Positions 37,777-46,604 of a stretch of DNA of 64,000 nucleotides are shown here, one piece after another (position 1 is the first letter of the stretch; each line of letters begins with the position of its first letter). The stretch is from Novosphingobium sp. 9. GTDB lineage: Bacteria > Pseudomonadota > Alphaproteobacteria > Sphingomonadales > Sphingomonadaceae. The notes beneath the pieces were generated by a model, which ran no database searches, was not told the origin of the DNA, and worked only from the letters and a program-made list of their open reading frames with translations. The position numbers were made by a program, and so were the translations under genes. The stretch spans positions 829,501-893,500 of the forward strand of contig NZ_CP022708.1 of NCBI RefSeq assembly GCF_025340265.1. The letters run 5' to 3'.

Positions 37777-38643
37777 TCAGTTTCCGAACACGACGGTCTT
37801 CCCGTCGTTCAGGAACACCCGGTGAGTCAAGTGCCAGCCCACCGCCTTGCCCAGCACCCGGCTCTCGATCTCGCGCCCCTTGCGCACGAGGTCCTCGGGC
37901 GTGTCCTCATGGCTGACGACTTCGGCGGCCTGATGGATGATCGGGCCTTCATCCAGATCGCCGGTCACGTAGTGCGCGGTCGCCCCGATCATCTTCACGC
38001 CCCGGCGATGCGCCTGATGATACGGCTTGGCGCCCTTGAAGCTGGGCAGGAACGAGTGGTGGATATTGATGCACCGCCCCGAAAGCCACGCCGCCATGTC
38101 GTCCGAAAGGATCTGCATGTAGCGCGCCAGGATCACCAGTTCGGCACCGGTTTCGTCCACCAGCGCCTTGATCCGCGCTTCCTGTTCGGCCTTGGTCTCC
38201 TTGGTGATCGGCAGGTGATGGAAGGGAATGTCGCCGATGGTGCTGACGGTCATCGCCGAGGCCGGATGGTTGGAGGCGATGGCCACCACGTCCATCGGCA
38301 ACTCGCCCATGCGCATCTTGTAGAGCAGATAGCCAAGGCAATGATCGAACCTGGAGACGAGGATCAGCGTGCGGACCGGGCGCCCGGTCACTTCCAGCCG
38401 CCAGTCCATTGCGAACTCATCCGCGATGCCCGCCATGCGTTCGCGCACCAGCGCATCGTCGCGCTCGGTCTCGAAGACCACGCGCAGGAAGAACCGGCCG
38501 GTTTCGCGATCGTCGAACTGGCGGGACTCAAGGATATTGCCTTCGTCGGCAAGGATCGCCCCGCTCACCGCGTGGACGATCCCGGTACGGTCCGGGCAAC
38601 TGACGACAAGAGTGTAGGAATGGGGCGTATCGGACTGAGCCAC
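37777..38643 (-). CDS. purU: Formyltetrahydrofolate deformylase PurU
   Basis: A 288-residue enzyme releasing formate and THF from 10-formyl-THF. An N-terminal ACT domain (YTLVVSCPDRTGIVHAVSG) precedes the formyltransferase-type catalytic domain with INIHHSFLPSFKGAKPYHQA and the Asp region HYVTGDLDEGPIIHQ, carrying the Asn-His-Asp catalytic set. It sits between the reductase-like gene and folD. Together the three genes can convert methyl-THF to formate and free THF, as needed to recycle the acceptor of the LigM-like demethylase. Confidence 0.93.
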   Translation of the reverse strand: MAQSDTPHSYTLVVSCPDRTGIVHAVSGAILADEGNILESRQFDDRETGRFFLRVVFETERDDALVRERMAGIADEFAMDWRLEVTGRPVRTLILVSRFDHCLGYLLYKMRMGELPMDVVAIASNHPASAMTVSTIGDIPFHHLPITKETKAEQEARIKALVDETGAELVILARYMQILSDDMAAWLSGRCINIHHSFLPSFKGAKPYHQAHRRGVKMIGATAHYVTGDLDEGPIIHQAAEVVSHEDTPEDLVRKGREIESRVLGKAVGWHLTHRVFLNDGKTVVFGN

Positions 38644-38688
38644 GGGTATCTTCTCCTGAGTTTATGTTCTGAAAAATCGGTACGGCGT

Positions 38689-39561
38689 TCAGGCCGTGCA
38701 GTGTGCGCTGTCAGCCAGTACGCCCGCGATCCAGCCGCCCACTTTATCGAAGCCGCCGAACGGGAAGACATGCAGGCGGACAACGCCATCGCTAGCAGGG
38801 CCATCCGCCGCCGGATCGAGCCGGGCGCCCAGCTTCGCGATAAAATCGTCGGGGCCTGCCTGTCCCAGCAGGCGGCTGAGCGAAAATCCGTATTTCGCCA
38901 CGGCACTGGCCGAGGCGGTCACGCCGCAGCGCGCCGCATAGCGCAGCAGCGTACGCACGCTGGTAGGGCCGGGAATGCCGATGCGGATCGGCGCCGTAAT
39001 GCCGCGCGCGCGCACATCGCCGATCCAGTCCGCCACGCGATCCGGATCGAAGGAAAACTGCGTGACGATCCGCGCCTCGATCCCGCGCGCGGACAGCGCC
39101 TGCAGCTTGGCATCGAGCGCGGACCACAGCACGTCCTGCGCCACATCTGGATGACCATCGGGATGGCCTGCGACGCCGATGTGCGTGAAGCCGTGCTTCT
39201 CGAACAGCCCGCTCCCGATCAGCGACAGACTGTCCATGAACGGTCCCTCCGGCCGGGCGATGTCGCCCGCGATCACGAAGGCGCGCGTCACCCCCGCGTG
39301 CAGCGCCATCGCGGCAAGCTGGCTGTCGAGCGCATCGAGCGAGGCAATCCGGCGCGCGCTGAAATGCGGCACGGGTTCGAGCCCCGCCGCCCGCACCGCC
39401 TGACAGGCGCGCAGGCGCGCCGCGTCATCCTCGTTGGCGAGATAGGGGACATAGACCTCCTGCGGGCGCGGCATCGCCCCCGGCAGATCGGCAAGTTTGC
39501 CCGCATCGGCAACAGTCGTCTCCAGACTGTAGCCTTCCAGCAGTACTTTGACGGAAACCAT
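38689..39561 (-). CDS. Methylenetetrahydrofolate reductase-like protein
   Basis: A 290-residue member of the MetF family (FAD-dependent barrel), with recognisable segments EVYVPYLANEDDAARL, VPHFSARRIAS, AFVIAGDIARPEGPF, IGVAGHPDGHP, IVTQFSFDPD and PIRIGIPGPTS. It is shorter and more divergent than housekeeping MetF. In the demethylation setting it would run from methyl-THF towards methylene-THF. It heads the reverse operon, 45 nt before purU, and is divergent from the LigM-like gene. In the lignin-degrading sphingomonad SYK-6 I recall metF lying beside ligM, which supports the assignment. Confidence 0.82.
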   Translation of the reverse strand: MVSVKVLLEGYSLETTVADAGKLADLPGAMPRPQEVYVPYLANEDDAARLRACQAVRAAGLEPVPHFSARRIASLDALDSQLAAMALHAGVTRAFVIAGDIARPEGPFMDSLSLIGSGLFEKHGFTHIGVAGHPDGHPDVAQDVLWSALDAKLQALSARGIEARIVTQFSFDPDRVADWIGDVRARGITAPIRIGIPGPTSVRTLLRYAARCGVTASASAVAKYGFSLSRLLGQAGPDDFIAKLGARLDPAADGPASDGVVRLHVFPFGGFDKVGGWIAGVLADSAHCTA

Positions 39562-39886
39562 ACAGGGTGCATCCTCGAATTCTGGCTATGCACCGTGCCT
39601 GCCATCGCGAGGCCTGCGGGAATAGGAGCCGAACCCGCAACAATGTGGTGCGGGCGGCGCCGCCTTTGCCCGCCGGGTAAGCGCATGGATTGGCGGCCTG
39701 CACCGCTGCGCGGGCCGGCAACGCCCGCGCCCGCCGGGCGTAGCGTGGTCCATCGCCGCTGTTACCGATCCCGCGACAATGTTGCGCCAATTCGTGCCAT
39801 TCCGCCCCCGCCGCTTGCTTGCTAGGTCACAGGGCGAGGCCGTGAACACACGGCATCACGAGGATCACCCGGAAAGGATTTGAGAG
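39562..39886. promoter_or_regulatory. Divergent promoter region of the demethylase and folate operon
   Basis: A 325-bp gap holding both promoters and no gene. At 39759-39780 it carries CTGTT, four bases, then ATCCCGCGACAAT. The same arrangement occurs at 42219-42240, just upstream of the LysR gene that follows the demethylase (18 of 22 positions identical). This suggests a common regulator site. The demethylase ribosome site GGAAAGGA is at the right end. Confidence 0.5.
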
Positions 39887-41218
39887 ATGAAACCCAAGAG
39901 CCTGCAGCAGGCCATCGACGATGCCGGTTCGCCCATGGGTGTGGTGTGGAAGCCCAACGCCAAGGCGTGGGAAGTTCCCGTCATCAAGCCCGAATATATC
40001 GGCTGGCGCGAGGAACAGGCCGCCTGGCGCGATGGCGTCGCGCTCAGCGACCTGTCGCATCACATGTGGGATCTGTGGGTCGAAGGCCCCGATGCCCAGC
40101 GCCTGCTGATGGACTATTCGGCCAACAACTACGAGAACTTCGTCGTGGGGCAGGCCAAGCAGTTCGTGCCCGTCACCGAGCGCGGCCTGCTGATCACTGA
40201 CGGCATCCTGATGCGCGACGCCGAAGAGCGCTTCAACCTGTCGGGCGTTCCGGCCTCGCAGTCGTGGATCCGCTATCAGGCCGAAGTCGGCAAGTACGAC
40301 GTCGAACTGAAGGTCGATCCGGATTCGGGCCTGCGCAAGGAAGGCCAGCCGATCGTCTTCCGCTTCCAGATCCAGGGTCCGCTGGCCATGGCGCTGAGTG
40401 AAAAGCTGTTCGGCGGTCCGCTGCCCAAGACCCGGTTCTTCCACTCCACGCCGGTCGAACTGGAAGGCCGCAAGTTCCGCGCTTTCCGCCACGGCATGGC
40501 GGGTATGCCCGGTTACGAGTTCATCGGCGACTGGGCGGATGCCGCTTTCGTGAAGGACGCGATCCTGAAGGCGGGAGAGGAATTCGGCATCGTCCACGTC
40601 GGCGGCAAGGCCTACTACACCAACGGCATCGAGAGCGGCTGGATTCCGACGCCGACGCCCGCGATCTTCACCGATCCCGAGCTTGCCGGCTATCGCGAGT
40701 GGCTGAGCGTGTTTTCCTACGAAGGCCAGAAGCCGCTGCACGGCAGCTTCTATTCGGACGACATCGCCGATTACTACGTCTCGCCCTATGAACTGGGCTA
40801 CGGCAAGTCGATCGCCTTCACGCACGACTACTGCGGACGCGAGGCGCTGGAGAAGAGCAAGGATGCCGTCGCCCGCCGCAAGCGCACGCTGGTGTTCGAC
40901 GAGGCGGACAGCGCCCGCGTGTTCGGCAATCCCGACTATCTCAACACCTATGGCCGCTACCGTCTGGAAACCGCCGATGGCCAGCTGGCGGGCATGTCGT
41001 TCCAGACCGGCCTGATCGGCCCGCTCGGCAAGATCCTCTCGCTCGCGCTGGTCAACGATGCGGTTGCCGCGCCGGGCACCGAGCTGACCTTCGTGTGGGG
41101 CGAGCATCCGGGTCCGGGCCACGCCGTCGATGGCGACTATGGCTTCGAGAAGCTGAAAGTCACCGTTGCCTCGTCGCCCTACAACGATCACGCGCGCACG
41201 GATTACCGCAAGGACTGA
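39887..41218 (+). CDS. LigM/DesA-like THF-dependent aryl O-demethylase
   Basis: A 443-residue protein of the aminomethyltransferase (GcvT) fold, in the branch that transfers the methyl group of methoxy-aromatics such as vanillate, syringate or 3-O-methylgallate to THF. Segments seen include AWRDGVALSDLSHHMWDLWVEGPDAQRLL, FNLSGVPASQSWIRYQAE, FRFQIQGPLAMALSEKLFGG and the C-terminal beta domain. GGAAAGGA precedes the ATG. It is divergent from metF-like, purU and folD and ends in a strong terminator. It is distinct from glycine-cleavage GcvT, whose gcvH and gcvP partners are absent. LigM and DesA cannot be separated by inspection. Confidence 0.85.
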   Translation: MKPKSLQQAIDDAGSPMGVVWKPNAKAWEVPVIKPEYIGWREEQAAWRDGVALSDLSHHMWDLWVEGPDAQRLLMDYSANNYENFVVGQAKQFVPVTERGLLITDGILMRDAEERFNLSGVPASQSWIRYQAEVGKYDVELKVDPDSGLRKEGQPIVFRFQIQGPLAMALSEKLFGGPLPKTRFFHSTPVELEGRKFRAFRHGMAGMPGYEFIGDWADAAFVKDAILKAGEEFGIVHVGGKAYYTNGIESGWIPTPTPAIFTDPELAGYREWLSVFSYEGQKPLHGSFYSDDIADYYVSPYELGYGKSIAFTHDYCGREALEKSKDAVARRKRTLVFDEADSARVFGNPDYLNTYGRYRLETADGQLAGMSFQTGLIGPLGKILSLALVNDAVAAPGTELTFVWGEHPGPGHAVDGDYGFEKLKVTVASSPYNDHARTDYRKD

Positions 41219-41244
41219 TCCGCCGCCGCTATCCTCTCACGGAA

Positions 41245-41273
41245 AAGCCCGCCTTAAACAGGCGGGCTTTTTT
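41245..41273. terminator. Bidirectional intrinsic terminator
   Basis: AAGCCCGCC and GGCGGGCTT form a 9-bp stem with a 7-nt loop followed by Ts, between the convergent demethylase and LysR genes. As on the left side also allow use in reverse. Confidence 0.88.
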
Positions 41274-41297
41274 ATGGCCTAGAAAGCAATACGGCGA

Positions 41298-42197
41298 TCA
41301 CACCGGGAAGCGCCGGTGCTTGAACCAGTCCGCCAGAAAATGGATCAGCGCCCGGCTCTTGCGCGGGGCGTCACCGCCCGGCGCAAAGGCGATGTAGAGC
41401 GGCCTGCGCGCCACGGGCAGTTCGGGCAGGACTTCGATCAGACCACCCTTCTCCAGTTCCTGCCGCACGATGCCCTTAGGCAGCATCGCGATACCAAGGC
41501 CACTGGTCGCCGCCTCGCGCAAGGCGAAGACGCTGTTCGACGTGTAGCGCGGTGGCTGTGGCAGGGTGACACGCTCGCCATTCTCGAAGCTCCACGCCAC
41601 TTCCCCCAGCTTGGCAAGGCACGAATGGCCTGCCAGTTGCGCCACGCTTTCCGGCTTTTCGCGTTCGTCGTAATAGCCCGGCGCGGCCACCAGCACATGT
41701 TCGATTGCGCCGATCTTCTTCACCATGATCGAGGAATCGCGCAGGATATTGGGCTGGATGCACAAGTCGTACCCCTGCGCCAGAAACTCGTGCGGGTGCG
41801 AGGCGGAGGGTTCCTCGAAATAGATGCGGATATTGACGCCGGGGTGAAGCTGCGCGAACTCGGCAGTCGCCAGCGAAATGCCGAAGCTGCCGATCCAGAT
41901 CGGACACTGGATCGAGATTTCGCCCTCGATCTCGTCACGGATCGCGGCAAGCTGCTCCTCCCCGTTGCGGATCTCGCCCAGTACCCGCTCGCACAGCGCG
42001 CTGTAGCGCAATCCCGCCTCGGTCGGCGTTACCAGCCGGGTGGTCCGGTTGAGCAGCTTGATGCCCAGATGCGCCTCCAGATCGGCGACATGGCGCGAAA
42101 CCAGCGTGCGCGAAATCGCCAGATCGTCGGCAGCCATCGTGAAATTGGCGTACTTCACGACCTTGAGAAAGGTCGTCATCGTCGTCAGCCGGTCCAT
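41298..42197 (-). CDS. LysR-family transcriptional regulator
   Basis: A 299-residue LTTR with an N-terminal winged helix (MTTFLKVVKYANFTMAADDLAISRTLVSRHVADLEAHLGIKLLNRTTR) and a type 2 periplasmic-binding effector domain. It is convergent with the demethylase gene. The 22-bp motif near its own start also lies upstream of the demethylase, so it is a good candidate regulator of the O-demethylation module and of itself. It is also the nearest LysR gene to the element at 42362. Confidence 0.88.
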   Translation of the reverse strand: MDRLTTMTTFLKVVKYANFTMAADDLAISRTLVSRHVADLEAHLGIKLLNRTTRLVTPTEAGLRYSALCERVLGEIRNGEEQLAAIRDEIEGEISIQCPIWIGSFGISLATAEFAQLHPGVNIRIYFEEPSASHPHEFLAQGYDLCIQPNILRDSSIMVKKIGAIEHVLVAAPGYYDEREKPESVAQLAGHSCLAKLGEVAWSFENGERVTLPQPPRYTSNSVFALREAATSGLGIAMLPKGIVRQELEKGGLIEVLPELPVARRPLYIAFAPGGDAPRKSRALIHFLADWFKHRRFPV

Positions 42198-42218
42198 GCC
42201 GCCCGTCCCAATCGTGTT

Positions 42219-42240
42219 CTGTTTCTAATCCCGCGACAAT
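42219..42240. promoter_or_regulatory. Motif shared with the demethylase promoter
   Basis: CTGTT, four bases, then ATCCCGCGACAAT, 22 bp upstream of the LysR start; it matches the site at 39759-39780. Here the sequence also fits a T-N11-A LysR box (T-CCCGCGACAAT-A). Confidence 0.5.
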
Positions 42241-42361
42241 ACGCCGAGTGGGCAACAAAGCGATATTCCACCGACCATGACGGCGATAAATTCTGGACCA
42301 AGGTGCGTCCCGCCCTGCCTTCTGCGGCCAAGGCCTTGCCCTTCCGCACTGCCCAGCCATC

Positions 42362-42396
42362 TTTTCTATTTTCCAGAACAGACTTACGGATTTTAT
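42362..42396 (+). promoter_or_regulatory. Conserved LysR-box element, copy 1
   Basis: TTTTCTA at positions 1-7, GAA at 15-17 and GATTTTAT at 28-35. This gives TTC-N9-GAA and a T-N11-A LysR box. The same layout with the same spacing recurs at 46605, 49548 and 51294. This copy precedes the pirin-like remnant and the isochorismatase-type gene. Confidence 0.65.
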
Positions 42397-42483
42397 CCGT
42401 CTTATCGGAAAAGACTATTTCTCATACAACGGGCTCAACGAAGCGGATCGCACCGAATACCGCTCACCTGAGGAGACACCACG

Positions 42484-42561
42484 ATGATCGAACTTCCCTC
42501 TTTCGACAGCCCCGGCATCGGTTTTCCCAGGGCACGGCACTTCACAGATCGCCATACCTGA
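42484..42561 (+). pseudogene. Remnant copy of the pirin 5' end
   Basis: A 25-codon frame beginning MIELPSFDS, preceded by GAGGAG and by about 120 bases closely resembling the region before the pirin gene at 51416 (MIELRPFES), including GGGCTCAAC and AAGCGGATCGC. After the first nine or so codons the similarity fades. It looks like a duplicated promoter plus the first codons of pirin, or a pirin gene that has lost its body. A regulatory leader peptide is the alternative. The following 219 bases up to the hydrolase gene hold nothing recognisable except that gene's AAGGA site. Confidence 0.6.
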
Positions 42562-42780
42562 AGCTCCAACCCGTTTCCCGATCGTGTGTAATACCAAGGG
42601 TTGATTTCGCGCAGATACAGCGCGGCCCATAACTCTCTCACAAACTCGAAAATAGCTGCCCCGCCATCCGATCTTTTCGACCCGGTCGAAAGTTCGGACG
42701 CGACCTTCTGCGCCTTCCTTCCGAAGCGGTCACGCCGTTTTCGAAATGCTCTTCCACCTTACAACTCAAAGGATCCGACT

Positions 42781-43440
42781 ATGACTCTTACCGCCACTGC
42801 CACCCCCGGCAACTCGCTTCTCTCGCCCGGCAATCACGCCCTCGTCCTGATCGATTTCCAGTCGCAGATGGCCTTTGCCACCAAGTCGATCCCCGCCGAA
42901 CTGCTGCGCAACAACGCGGCCCTGATCTCGCGCGGTGCCAAGTCGTTCAACGTGCCGACGATCCTGACCACGGTGGCCGAAAAGAGCTTCTCCGGGCCGA
43001 TGTTCGACGAAATCACCGAGGCGTTCCCCGGTCAGAAAATGCTCGACCGCACCTCGATGAACACCTGGGAAGACGAAGCCGTGATCGCTGAGATCAATCG
43101 CATCGCCAAGAAGCGCATCGTCTTCGCGGGCCTTTGGACCTCGGTCTGCATCGTCGGCCCGGTCGCTTCCGCCATCGAGCAGGGCTTCGAGGCCTATGTC
43201 ATCACCGATGCCTGCGGCGATATCTCGCCCGAAGCCCATGAGCGCGCGGTCGAGCGGATGGTCCAGTTGGGCGCCGTACCGATGACCTCGCTGCAGTACC
43301 TGCTCGAACTCCAGCGCGACTGGGCCCGTACCGAGACGTACGAGAGCACCACCGGCATCGCTGCCAAGTGGGGCGGCGCCTATGGCTTGGGCATCAGGTA
43401 CGCCAAGACCATGTTCGGTGCTTCCGAAGGCGGTCACTGA
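42781..43440 (+). CDS. Isochorismatase-family cysteine hydrolase (YcaC-like)
   Basis: A 219-residue hydrolase with the catalytic Asp in ALVLIDFQ (D25) and the catalytic Cys in LWTSVCIVGP (C123), the latter following the strand IVFAG as in the family. AAGGA lies 9 nt before this ATG; the frame is open 60 codons further but has no better start. Members act on isochorismate, nicotinamide and other amides; the true substrate of the YcaC branch is unknown. It heads the gene run to the alpha/beta hydrolase, XapX protein and amidohydrolase, probably driven from the element at 42362. Confidence 0.85.
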   Translation: MTLTATATPGNSLLSPGNHALVLIDFQSQMAFATKSIPAELLRNNAALISRGAKSFNVPTILTTVAEKSFSGPMFDEITEAFPGQKMLDRTSMNTWEDEAVIAEINRIAKKRIVFAGLWTSVCIVGPVASAIEQGFEAYVITDACGDISPEAHERAVERMVQLGAVPMTSLQYLLELQRDWARTETYESTTGIAAKWGGAYGLGIRYAKTMFGASEGGH

Positions 43441-43577
43441 TACACTGCTCGGGACCGGCCACCGATCTTCTCCCCCCGCTCCCTCATCGGCGGGCCGGTC
43501 CCATCCTGTGTGTACACGTCAAGTGCCGCTCCATTCCTTTTCTGTCCGTTTCAACCCGTTTCGAAAGGATAACTTCC

Positions 43578-44414
43578 ATGGCCTATGTAACCACCTCCGA
43601 TGGCGTCGAAATCTTCTACAAGGACTGGGGTCCGAAGGACGCGCAACCGATCGTCTTCCACCATGGCTGGCCGCTCTCGTCGGACGACTGGGACACCCAG
43701 ATGCTCTATTTCCTGAGCAAGGGCTTCCGCGTCGTCGCCCATGACCGTCGCGGCCACGGTCGCTCGGCACAGGTCAGCGAAGGTCACGACATGGACCACT
43801 ACGCCGCCGATGCCGCCGCCGTGATGGAGCACCTCGACCTCAAGAACGCCGTCCACATCGGCCACTCGACCGGCGGCGGTGAAGTGGCGGCCTATGTCGC
43901 GCGCTACGGCATCCCGCAGGGCCGCGTCGCCAAGGCCGTGCTGGTCAGCGCCGTGCCGCCGATCATGCTCAAGACCGAGGCTTATCCTGACGGTCTGCCG
44001 ATCGAGGTCTTCGATGGCCTGCGTGCAGGGCTTGCCGCCAACCGCGCGCAGTTCTTCCGCGATGTTGCCGCAGGGCCGTTCTACGGCTTCAACCGCGAGG
44101 GCGCCGACGTGAAGCCCGCCGTCATCGACAACTGGTGGCGTCAGGGCATGATGGGCAGCGCCAAGGCGCACTATGAAGGCATCAAGGCCTTCTCCGAGAC
44201 CGACCAGACCGAAGACCTGAAGGCAATCACCGTCCCCACGCTCGTCCTGCACGGCGATGACGATCAGGTCGTGCCCTACAAGAACGCCGGTGTGCTGCAG
44301 GCCGAGATCCTGCCGAATGCGACGCTCAAGATTTATCCGGGCTTCTCGCACGGCATGCTCACCGTCGATGCCGACACCATCAACCCCGACCTGCTCGCCT
44401 TCGTGCAGGCCTGA
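43578..44414 (+). CDS. Alpha/beta hydrolase, cofactor-free haloperoxidase/aryl-esterase type
   Basis: A 278-residue alpha/beta-fold hydrolase. The nucleophile is S97 in HIGHSTGGGE, the acid lies in LHGDDDQVVP (Asp at 227-229), and the His is H258 in PGFSHGML. The oxyanion-hole segment is HHGWPLSSDDW. This pattern is that of non-haem chloroperoxidases, which act as esterases or perhydrolases. AAGGA precedes the ATG. It has no signal peptide and lies 137 nt after the isochorismatase-type gene. Confidence 0.88.
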   Translation: MAYVTTSDGVEIFYKDWGPKDAQPIVFHHGWPLSSDDWDTQMLYFLSKGFRVVAHDRRGHGRSAQVSEGHDMDHYAADAAAVMEHLDLKNAVHIGHSTGGGEVAAYVARYGIPQGRVAKAVLVSAVPPIMLKTEAYPDGLPIEVFDGLRAGLAANRAQFFRDVAAGPFYGFNREGADVKPAVIDNWWRQGMMGSAKAHYEGIKAFSETDQTEDLKAITVPTLVLHGDDDQVVPYKNAGVLQAEILPNATLKIYPGFSHGMLTVDADTINPDLLAFVQA

Positions 44415-44440
44415 CGCGAAACGCCGGGGAGACCCAACCG

Positions 44441-44686
44441 ATGAAAGCCTACCTTTTCTCGCTTGCCGCCGGACTGCTGGTGGGTGTCGTCTATTCACTC
44501 CTCGGCGTCCGTTCGCCGGCGCCGCCGATGATCGCGCTGGTCGGACTGCTGGGCATCCTGCTGGGCGAGCAGATCATCCCCCTTGCGGGCAGCATGCTGG
44601 CGAAGAACCACCTCGCCGAAGTCGTCATCTCCGAATGCCGCGAACACGTCCTCGGGCGCCTGCCCGGCCACAAAGACAACGCCTGA
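44441..44686 (+). CDS. XapX-domain small membrane protein
   Basis: An 81-residue protein with two hydrophobic helices and the XapX signature VYSLLGVRSPAPPMIALVGLLGILLGEQ. The function of the domain is unknown; it is often found near hydrolases and amidohydrolases of this kind. It is placed 26 nt after the alpha/beta hydrolase and is probably co-transcribed with it. Confidence 0.85.
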   Translation: MKAYLFSLAAGLLVGVVYSLLGVRSPAPPMIALVGLLGILLGEQIIPLAGSMLAKNHLAEVVISECREHVLGRLPGHKDNA

Positions 44687-44691
44687 CAACG

Positions 44692-44736
44692 GGGCCTGAA
44701 AACGAGGGCCTGATAACAGGGCCTGATAACAGGGCC
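44692..44736. repeat. 13-bp tandem repeats
   Basis: GGGCCTGATAACA occurs twice exactly, preceded by one 14-bp variant and followed by a partial GGGCC. They fill most of the gap between the XapX and amidohydrolase genes. Confidence 0.75.
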
Positions 44737-44750
44737 GGAAGGATACGCTC

Positions 44751-46597
44751 ATGACCGATACCATCATCATCAACGCCAAGGTCACGACCCTCGACCGCGA
44801 AAATCCGCAGGCAGAGGCCGTCGTCATCCGCGACGGCAAGTTCCTGACCGTCGGCAGCGAGCAGGAAGCGCGCGAGGCCGCCGCGCCCGGCGCCACCGTG
44901 ATCGACGCCAAGGGCCGCCGGATGATCCCCGGCCTGATCGACAGCCACATGCACATCATTCGCGGCGGCCTGAACTTCAACATGGAACTGCGCTGGGACG
45001 GCGTGCCGACGCTGGCCGATGCCATGGCGATGCTGAAGCGGCAGGTCGACAACACGCCTGCCCCGCAATGGGTGCGCGTGGTCGGCGGCTTCACCGAACA
45101 CCAGTTCGCCGAAAAGCGCCTGCCCACCATCGAGGAACTGAACGCGGTCGCGCCCGACACGCCTGTGTTCATCCTCCACCTCTACGACCGGGCGCTGCTC
45201 AACGCCGCCGCGTTGCGGGTGGTCGGATATACCAAGGACACGCCCAATCCACCGGGCGGCGAGATCGTGCGCGACGCGGCAGGCAATCCCACCGGTCTGC
45301 TGCTGGCCCAGCCCAACGCCACGATCCTCTACTCGACGCTCGCCAAGGGACCGAAGCTGCCGCAGGACTATCAGGTCAACTCCACGCGGCATTTCATGCG
45401 CGAAGTCAACGCGCTGGGCATTACCGGCGTGATCGATGCGGGCGGCGGCTTCCAGAACTATCCCGATGATTACGAGATCATCGAAAAGCTCCACGCCGAA
45501 GACCAACTGACCGTGCGGATCAGCTACAACCTGTTCACCCAGAAGCCGAAGGAAGAGCTGGCCGACTTCTCGGGCTGGGTGAAGCAGGTGACACCGGGTC
45601 AGGGCGACGACACCTATCGCCACAACGGTGCAGGCGAGATGCTCGTCTATTCCGCTGCCGATTTCGAGGATTTCCGCCAACCCCGCCCGGACATGGCGCC
45701 GAGCATGGAAGGCGATCTCGAACCGGTCATCCGTCTTCTGGCCGAGCATCGTTGGCCCTGGCGCCTGCATGCGACCTATGACGAGACCATCGGCCGCGCG
45801 CTCGACGTCTACGAGAAGGTCAATCGCGACATTCCGCTCGAAGGCATCAACTGGTTCTTCGACCATGCCGAGACGATCAGCGACCGCAATATCGACCGCA
45901 TCGCCGCGCTCGGTGGCGGCATCGCGGTGCAGCACCGCATGGCCTATCAGGGCGAGGATTTCGTCAAGCGCTACGGCGCCAAGGCCGCCGAGCGCACCCC
46001 GCCGATTGCCCGCATGATCGCCGCCGGTATCCCGGTAGGCGCTGGCACCGACGCCACCCGCGTCGCCAGCTACAACCCGTGGGTCTCGCTGTCATGGCTG
46101 GTCACGGGACGCACCGTCGGCGGCCTCTCGCTCTATCGCGGCGACAACCGCGTCAGCCGCGAAAAGGCGCTGCGGATGTGGACGCACGAGAACACCTGGT
46201 TCTCGAACGAGGAGGGCAAGAAGGGCCGCATCAAGGCAGGCCAGCTCGCCGATCTCGCGCTGCTCTCGGACGACTATTTCTCGGTTCCCGACAACGAAAT
46301 CGTCCATATCCGCTCGGTGCTAACGCTGCTCGGCGGCAAGGTGGTCCATGGCGAGGGCGACTATCGCCCGATCGCGCCGGACCTGCCAAAGCCCATGCCC
46401 GACTGGTCCCCGGTCGCGACGTTCGGCGGCTATTACCAGTCCCCGAAACCAAGCAGAAGCTGGCGTCTGCCTGCGGTTGCCATTCGGCCTGCGGTGTTCA
46501 CGGACACGACCATGCCGCCGCGCTGGGGGCCGATGTTCCCGCCGCCGATGTCCAGAGCTTCTGGGGATCGCTCGGCTGCGGCTGCTGGGCCGCCTAA
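44751..46597 (+). CDS. YtcJ-like amidohydrolase, frame broken near the C-terminus
   Basis: A metal-dependent amidohydrolase of about 616 residues. The N-terminal metal motif is PGLIDSHMHIIRGG, and later segments carry LHATYDETIGRAL, FDHAETIS and the Asp region GAGTDATRVAS. As written the frame runs to 46619 with an unlikely Pro/Arg/Ser-rich end. One extra C at CCCC 46441-46444 switches it to a frame ending ...DVPAADVQSFWGSLGCGCWAA at 46597. That tail, which includes several Cys and His residues (CGCH, CGVHGHDH, CGCW), is the kind I expect for this branch. Substrate unknown; it is followed at once by the second LysR-box element. Confidence 0.8.
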
Positions 46598-46604
46598 CGC
46601 CAAC

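Noticed and set aside
36829..39825. A 998-codon open frame on the + strand
   Set aside because: Antisense to folD, purU and the metF-like gene, which are all unmistakable; the composition is that of a shadow frame.
39887..41218. Glycine-cleavage T protein
   Set aside because: The fold is the same, but no gcvH or gcvP is near, and the folate-oxidation neighbours fit an O-demethylase.
44692..44736. Tandem repeats as a CRISPR array
   Set aside because: Units are 13 bp and adjacent, with no spacers and no cas genes.
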